From Deuterostichococcus epilithicus (lineage: Eukaryota; Chlorophyta; Trebouxiophyceae; Prasiolales; Stichococcaceae): 64,000 bases of DNA. Under the pieces are notes generated by a model. That model saw only the letters and a program-made list of their open reading frames with translations, did no database searches and was not told the origin of the DNA. The stretch spans positions 1,860,082-1,924,081 of the forward strand of contig JAVTLE010000011.1 of NCBI GenBank assembly GCA_033439295.1, read 5' to 3'. This document shows, in pieces, positions 57,571-64,000 of this stretch (positions are counted from its first letter, which is position 1; each line of letters starts with the position of its first letter). The position numbers and the translations under genes are program-made.

Positions 57571-60500
57571 TCACATCGACGGGGCGCACACCGAGTCGAT
57601 GTCGTACTGCCAGGCCGGCTGGCAGCGGGCGGCGGCGGCGGCGCGGGCGCCGGCTGCCAGGTCAAGGGACCGCNCGGCACGCNGGNGCTCCGCCGCCGTC
57701 GCGGCCTGCGCGCCCGACAGCAGCCGTGCGATCTCTGCCAGGCTCTGGCGGCAGCCGCCGGCGCGGAAGTGTGCCGCATTGGCGGCTGCAGCGCCGATGG
57801 GCCGCGGCGCGCAGCCGCGGGGCAGGTCCAGGCTGGCGGCGCGGGCGCGTGCCGTGGTGGCGCCAACAGCCGACGCCTCGGTGGCAGACACTGACCGCGC
57901 CGGCGCCGTGGGCTCGATGTCGAGCAGGAAGTTGGCAGGTGCGCGGTGCGCGGCGGCGCCGCGGCGGGCCAGCTGCCGCGCCTCAGCTGCGGCGTGGGCA
58001 GCCGGCGCCTCGGCGAGGCCCATGATGGACAGCAGGCCGACATTCAGGCGGTCTAGGTGGCCGATGCCGCGCGTCACCCAGGGGTGCGCCAGGATCTCGG
58101 GCACGCTAATGCGCTGGGCTGGGTCTGCCGTCAGCATGCGCGAGATGAGGTCCGCGCACTCGGGCGACACCTGCAGGGGGCGGAAGGAGACCCAAGTCAG
58201 AGGCCTGTGCAGATGAGCGCAGGAGGCGGGACCAGCTTGCTCAGGAGTCGGTGCAGGAGGGCCGACAGGGAGGGCACTGCAGCAACGGGGGGTGAGACGG
58301 GAGGATGAAAAGCAATGTGGGCGTCTCATCATCAGCAGGAGTGCAGGAGGCGCACCCGGGCAGGCAGGGGCTGGAACTCTGCGCGGACAATGCGCGGCAG
58401 CATCGCCGCCATGCGTGCCGCTGGGTTCCCGGGCTCCTCCTCGATCTTGAGGAACTGCAGAGGGGCGACGAAAGAACGGGTCAGGATCCAGGCGCAGCAG
58501 GCGGCGCACAGCGATGGCAGGGCGGCAAGCACATTCTGTCACGAGCAACAGCGCCTCCACTGCCAAACAGTGAAAGCAACAGCAGAGCCGCTGCTCGCCG
58601 GGAGCTGGCCGTGCCACAAGCACAGCGACTCCACTGCCCAAAGAAACAGAATGCAAGGCCGCCGCTCACCGGGAACTGGCCAGCGCACAGCGTGTACAGC
58701 GTCACGCCGGCGCTCCACACATCAATGCCGCTGCCGGAGTAGTCGCCGCCCATGAGCACCTCGGGCGCCATGTACTCTGGCGTGCCGCAGGCGGAAGTGG
58801 TGGCGGACTCCACCTCGTCCTTGGACAGGCCGAAGTCGCACAGCTTAAGCTGCGGCGGACCGCCGTTGGCCGGGTGGTGCAGCAGCAGGTTGTCCAGCTG
58901 CAGGGCGGAAGGCGAGAGGATTGGTCGTTGACATGCCGATGGTCGATGACGATACGAGGCGGCTTGTGGGCACTCGCACGCGAGGTCACTGCAAGTCAGA
59001 GAGGCCTTCGAATCGAGGTTGCAGGCAGGCGTGGCGCAGCTCGGGCGAGGCCAGGCGGGCTGGAGGGAGCCTGCACCTTGATGTCGCGGTTGGCGATGCC
59101 CAGGCAATGGCAGAAGTCCAGCGCCACGATGAGTTGCTGGAACAGGCGTCGCGCCCTGTCCTCCTTCAGCGGCTGGCCCTGCAGAGCAGGTACAGCATGG
59201 GTGTAAGTTCAATAGTTCCGCATACTCGAGATCATTTACAAGGATGAACAAAAAAAATGTTTACAGTTGCACATCAGCATCCCCCGGCGGCTTGGCAGAA
59301 GCGTGGGCGCTGGAGACGGGCTCGGCAGTGTGTACGGACGTCAGGAGCTGCGAAAAGGGAGGAGAGGGTGTGAAGCAAGGCAAACGTACCTCGTTGACCA
59401 TGCAGTGCTCGATGTACTGGCTGAGGTCGCCGCCATTGGCGTACTCCATGACGAGCGCCACATGGTGCTGCGTCACAAACACCTCCTGCAGCTGCACGAT
59501 GTGCGGGTGGCCCGCCGCCGCCCGCTGCGCAATGCAAATAGGAGCGCGTCAGACGTCTGCCATCTGATGCCGGCGAAAACAAAGTCGTCGAGGTGCCGCC
59601 GTTGCACTGCCTGTCATGCGCTGCGGCCGCTAGTTCAAGTCAGAAAGGTCGACAGTCAGTGGCGGACATGGCAGACCTGGTTGCCGATCTCGCGCAGCAG
59701 CAGGCCGGCGGCCAGAGAGGGGTGCTCGCGCTCCACGAACTTGATGGCCACAGCGCTGCCGGTCACGGCGTCGCGCGCCAGCTGCACAAAGCCCACCGAG
59801 CCCCTGCAGAGCACGGGAGTTGCTGGGTGTGTCGGGAAGTGTGTCCACCATCAGGGTTCCGGACCTTGCAAACACTGACACACAGTGAAAGACATGCAGC
59901 CAGGCGAGGCGTGTCGGGTGAAGGGGCGGCATGCGCAATCACCTGTTGATGTCCTTGATCTTGCGGTAGCGCATGTTGCCCGTGAGCGGCTCGCGACGGC
60001 AGGCGTAGCTGGCGTTTGTGAAGCACCTGCTAATGTCGCCGCTCTCGAAGCAGATCGCCGACAGCTCGTCCCACTGCTGCTGCCTGCGCGCCGGCAGCGG
60101 CGCAATGGGCGTCGCCGGATCCGCCGGGGCCGGCGCCGCGCCATTCTGCTGCTGCTGCCGCGGAAAGGCTGTGGCCACGCTGTCGAGGCTGTCGCTGTCG
60201 CTGGAAGCGTCGCTGCTGCTATCGCTGGCGGAGGGTGCCGACCTGCACGGCAGTAAGGCAGTGATTAGTTTGTGTCTGTACTTGTCATGCTGGGGGCCGC
60301 AAATTCGAGATCGAATCGGCCGGATCTCAGATGAACCCCGAGCGCAATGCCCATGTATGACGCTGCTGCAACGGCTGCGAGCTTGCGGCTCGGCCCAGTG
60401 GCTGCGACGTCGCCATCGCGGTGCAGCTCGTAAGCGTCAGACGGCACAACAAAAGTGCACCAAAGAAGCGCGTCCGCTGACGGGGACCGCGCTGTCTCAA

Positions 60501-61181
60501 GCCGCTCAGAGGGATTCTGATCCACGGGATCTGCAGGATCATTCCCTCAGAAGGAACTGCTGTGCGCCGGCTGCAAGGACGTGCATCAGGCGGGCTGCAC
60601 CACTTCAGATCTTCCCACAAAGCATGACCAGTCACGGTGTACCGGAAGACCACCAGTAACAGGCCGCACCACCACCGCTCTCAAGATCGCGTCACAGACA
60701 TCATAGCTTTGACGGCTGAGGCTCTGAGGAGCCCCGGTCGCACGACCGGTCCAGCTGCTGAGCCTCGCAAATCTTGTGGGATCCAGTACAGTGCAGAATG
60801 TTGGAACCGTGTCGCGCCGGGGCGGCCATTCCAGCCGGTAAGTGCGCGGCTAATGCCGACAGAGGGTAACACAACTCGGTTTTGATCATTCTGAGTGGAT
60901 CACAATGCTGCTACGGGTCTCGGAGCGGCCGGCAAAGTGCCCCCTACGGAAGGGATGGTTGCGGCTTTTGCTCACCTGCAGCGGGACACCATGTCCACCT
61001 CCGGGCACGACGCCGGCTTGGGCGGCATGCTGTTCTGTGCCCACACCGTTTCTGTGGCTGCTGTCGCCTGCGAGCGGCTCTTCTTCCGGGGTCGCCTCTT
61101 CGACCGGACGCTGGAGGCGTCGCTGTCGCTGCCGCTGGACGCAAAGTCGTCGCCCACCATGGGCCGGAAGCAGCGTAGCAT
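57571..61181 (-). CDS. SNRK2: SnRK2-like Ser/Thr protein kinase L
   Basis: Eight exons join perfectly in frame to 598 residues: 60976-61181, 59943-60242, 59677-59803, 59390-59524, 59077-59178, 58670-58897, 58356-58454, 57571-58170. An N-terminal part of about 170 residues is Ser/Asp-rich ([14 protein letters not shown]) with a basic patch ([12 protein letters not shown]) that could be a nuclear signal. The kinase domain follows: [117 protein letters not shown]. Catalytic residues are intact. After HPWV comes a long Ala/Arg-rich tail with [14 protein letters not shown], at the place of the SnRK2 helix. It lacks the intron its paralogues A and G have after APE. Three ambiguous bases lie at 57674, 57683 and 57686 in the last exon, so a few residues there are unknown. 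Confidence 0.92.
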
Positions 61182-62856
61182 CGTGGCGAGCGCGTGCCTG
61201 TCGTCGGGGAGGGCAGTCGAGAAGATTTATTGCAAGTACCCAAGTAGACTGGGGCAAAAGCGGTGCTGGCCCCTGCAATGAAATCGCTGGGAATTCTCCT
61301 TAGTAAGTTATTTGGGATTCCCAACACGATCACCACAATCCCGGACAGATCCTCCCATCTCCGCACGAGTTTGTGGCTCTGAGAGCCTCTGACCATCTTG
61401 ATTCATATCCCCTTGAGCAGTACGGTTCCTGGTAAATCGCCTGCAAAATCATACCAGAAGATTCTGGAGTACCAGAACCTTCGAGAAGGTTTACTGAGTT
61501 GATTTGCGCAGTTGCGATGTAGGTGAAAGCGCCAGTTGCGCAAGATTGGGCAGCCTAGGCAGGCTCGACCTGGGTCGCAGGAGAAGGACAAAGTGGTCGT
61601 AACAAGGACTGGTAGTACCAGTAGGGCCGGGCCGCGTCCGACGCGCGCGCATACAGCGTCGCGAGCGCAATAAGCTAGACGACGCCCTGTTTGACGCACG
61701 AAGTCTGGAAGGCGGCTTGACCTGCATGGCCTGCGCAAGTCCATCGACGGTCGATCGAGCTGCAGTCCGGCTTGGCCTGGTAACAACAGTGCACCAGCTG
61801 GCGGCCTCAGAAGGTGTTACTTGCGGAAACTTTTTAGAAGACGCCATGCCACAAAGAGCTTGCGCGAGCTCGTATCAGTGACATGACTTTCCAATAAACA
61901 CATTGGAGATTACACAGCCAGCAGTAACGCCCACAGGCACATGTCGTTAACCACGCATGCGCTCTAGTAGGTCGTTGGGGGCTCATCGGGGCAGTCCGTC
62001 GACCCATTCCAACTGCTGGCCGCCAGCAGGTCAAACGCTCTTTGCGTCAAGTATTCACCAACATGGGCAGAGCAATTGTGGCAGTCCGGGGCGTGAGGGA
62101 CGCTGACCAAGTCCAGGACGTGAGATACGCTGATCAAAGTCGGGGTCACAGACGGCATAAAGTGAGCTAGATAGGGAAATGAGAACCTTGCTATCGACGC
62201 AAATTAGGCAGGCACCACATGCACATGACGCAAGACAACCAGGAGATAATATGAGCGCAACGCAAGTTCTGCCTTGAGCACAATCGATGTAGCGCTGAGC
62301 GGGCAGATAGCGACGATGCGTTTGAAGTGTCAGCGGATTAACACCGGGGCGCCGGCCTCCGGGCAAAAATGTGCATTGAGACAGGAAGAATTTCTCGCAG
62401 TTTACCAGATATCTAAACGCATATCGGCTTGGAGAGAGCACCATCGCTGAAGTGCTGTGGCGCAGAGGCCACGGCAGTTTCGGCAGAAGAACTGCGGGGC
62501 CCCCAAAGCTGAACGCACTACGGATCTGGAAATCAACTCGTCGAGACACACCAGACACATGGTTGGCACCGTGATGGGCACACTCGCTGCCACCCGCCGG
62601 CCATGTGCATTACCTACGTGGGACATTTCTGATCTCCTTGCAAAAACATTTGAAACTAGTCACTGAGCCGTCTGATCCTTTCAAACAACCCCACGATGGC
62701 GAAGGCCTCTACTCGGGAGCGGGCGCCCCGGCGGCAGCCGCCTGCTGCCCGCCTGCTGTCGGGGCCGAGCCGCGCAGCTTGTTGCCCTGGGCCGCCGCAG
62801 CGTCCGCCGCTGGCTGCTCCCTAGCAGCGCGCTATTGCGCGGGACTCGCGGCAACA
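61182..62856. other. Intergenic: kinase L promoter side and 3' flank of the right-edge gene
   Basis: About 1.7 kb, notably more AT-rich than the coding parts. A minus-strand open frame at 62402-62626 (75 residues, ATG at 62626) contains CLVC and CRNC pairs 19 residues apart, like a zinc ribbon, but has no supporting splice context. Otherwise nothing was recognised. Confidence 0.45.
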
Positions 62857-64000
62857 TCAAGCCGCCTCGGAGGACGCCTCCTTCGCCGAGGCCTCCTCCT
62901 CGGCAATGGAGGCTTGCCGCCCGCCAAGCGGCGCCGAGTGGGGCGCCGCGTCGCCACCGTGTGTTGCGGCAGCAGACCGGCCTTCCACAGCCGGCTCGTC
63001 TCCCTCGGTCAGCTCGCCACTGGGGCCCTCCTCGAGAGTCTCCAGCCCGGTGCTACGCCCGCCGCCGAGGCTGGCGCGCCGCTGCCAAGCGCCGTCGTCG
63101 GCACCGCCTGAGCCGGCGGCGGCACATGAATCAGCGGCCGCACCTTGCAGCGATACCGCGCGCAGGCTGTTGCTGCCCAGGCGGCTGCTACCGGCTGAGG
63201 CGGTGGACAAATCGGTCACGGCGCCGCCCGCATCGGTGCTGGCGTCGGCGTCGAGGCCGGACGGCTCACCGACACCGCTGCCCATGCACAAGGACGACGG
63301 ATTCAGCTGCCTGCGCAGGCAAATGAGAGGAAGCTCATGTCAGTTCTTCCTCAGCTCACTGCGTCGCCCAGCGATTCAGGTGCTGCCTGCTTTGCTGGTC
63401 GCAGCTGGATGCCAGGAACGTCAAGCTTGGTCCACTGTGCAGGCTAGATCATGCTGCAGGTTGGTGCACAGGGGATATACTGGTGCATCTGCCGCTGCTT
63501 CAAGTAAACATGAGAGCCTTGCGGTGCTACAGAGCTGCACCGCGCCAGGGCTATCATCAGGGCTCTGTCCTGATGTAACACGCACCCGCTGCCGGCAGCC
63601 ATGCTGGGCGAGCGGCTGCCGCTGCCGGCGGTGCTGCTACTCATGCGGCGCAGCACCGCCGCCTGCGCGCTGCGGCTCTTGAGGCCCGCCAGGTAGGCGT
63701 CCACTGCCGACTTCGCGTCCGGTGCCGACGCCGCGTGCGTGCCGCCGCTGTCGCCGGCGGCAGCACTGCCCTGGGCCCCACCAACGCCGGCGCCACGGCC
63801 AGCTGCCGCCGCCGCCGCCCGCTGCCGCAGAGCGTCCATGTACGCCGACACGGCACTGGCCCCCTCCGGCGCACCGCCAGCGCCGCCGGCGGCGGCAGGG
63901 CGGCCGCGGCCGCTGGGGCTGACCGCCGTGACGGAATCCGATTGCATGAAGCTGCCAGTGTTTGACATCAGGCTGCTGGTTGCGGAGCCCGAGGCGAGCG
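62857..64000 (-). CDS. 3' part of a Ser/Ala/Gly-rich protein of unknown function
   Basis: Two exons join in frame (63586 to the window edge, and 62857-63310), and the frame stays open to position 64000, so the gene begins outside the window. The visible 289 residues are low-complexity Ser, Ala and Gly. Two similar segments stand out, SAVSAYMDALRQRAAA and SAVDAYLAGLKSRSAQ, about 50 residues apart, which look like repeats of one short helix. The C-terminus is acidic (EEGPSGELTEGDEPAVE) and ends in EEEASAKEASSEAA. No domain was recognised, and the visible part could be the disordered tail of a larger protein. The junction is supported by phase (GG plus G makes the Gly codon) and a CGCAG acceptor. 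Confidence 0.7.

Noticed and set aside
62835-63682. Plus-strand frames across the right-edge gene
   Set aside because: They overlap the phase-consistent minus-strand exons and have shadow-like Arg/Pro composition.
1-64000. Transposons, retroelements, virus-like genes, CRISPR arrays and rRNA genes
   Set aside because: No reverse transcriptase, integrase, transposase or capsid-like motif, terminal repeat, spacer array or rRNA-like segment was seen.

Overview
The window looks like nuclear DNA of a GC-rich unicellular green alga, most likely a trebouxiophyte of the Chlorella/Coccomyxa type. Reasons: every recognisable gene is cut into short exons by introns of roughly 100-300 bp with GT donors and CAG acceptors; the gene families are plant/algal (SnRK2 kinases, a telobox Myb protein, a HESO1-type nucleotidyltransferase, an ACHT-type thioredoxin, a long phosphate acetyltransferase); and a TGTAA poly(A) signal lies behind one gene. 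No bacterial, organellar, viral or transposon-like segment was recognised. Exon joins were worked out by eye from splice sites, reading phase and family similarity. For several genes (kinases C, G and L, the thioredoxin, the unknown gene at 54.5 kb) every junction keeps frame.

Layout, left to right: SnRK2-like kinase A, running off the left edge (1-4207, minus); phosphate acetyltransferase in more than 20 exons (4920-12948, minus); a degenerate SnRK2-like kinase C (14193-17571, minus); a HESO1-like terminal nucleotidyltransferase with a huge Gln/Pro-rich tail (19441-26187, plus); a secreted RNase T2 with a Lys/Arg/Pro repeat tail (26341-29858, plus); an ACHT-type thioredoxin (30102-31888, minus); SnRK2-like kinase G with a long Ser-rich N-terminus (33344-38011, minus); an EDEM3-like GH47 protein with a PA domain (38775-47201, plus); a telobox Myb telomere-binding-type protein with a ubiquitin-like segment and a hydrophobic helix (47650-52754, minus); an unrecognised Gln-rich coiled-coil protein (54518-56420, plus); SnRK2-like kinase L (57571-61181, minus); and the 3' part of a Ser-rich gene running off the right edge (62857-64000, minus).

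Four SnRK2-like paralogues on one strand, partly sharing intron positions, make this a dispersed kinase cluster. The other genes look like ordinary housekeeping or stress genes interleaved with it: fermentative acetate metabolism, small-RNA or mRNA tailing, ER quality control, redox regulation, secreted RNase and telomere binding. Points most worth a second look are the pseudokinase-like member of the cluster, the hydrophobic helix in the telobox protein, the basic repeat tail on the RNase T2, the Glu-to-Asp change in the GH47 active site, a GC-AG intron, and a telomere-motif hairpin in an intron next to the telobox gene.
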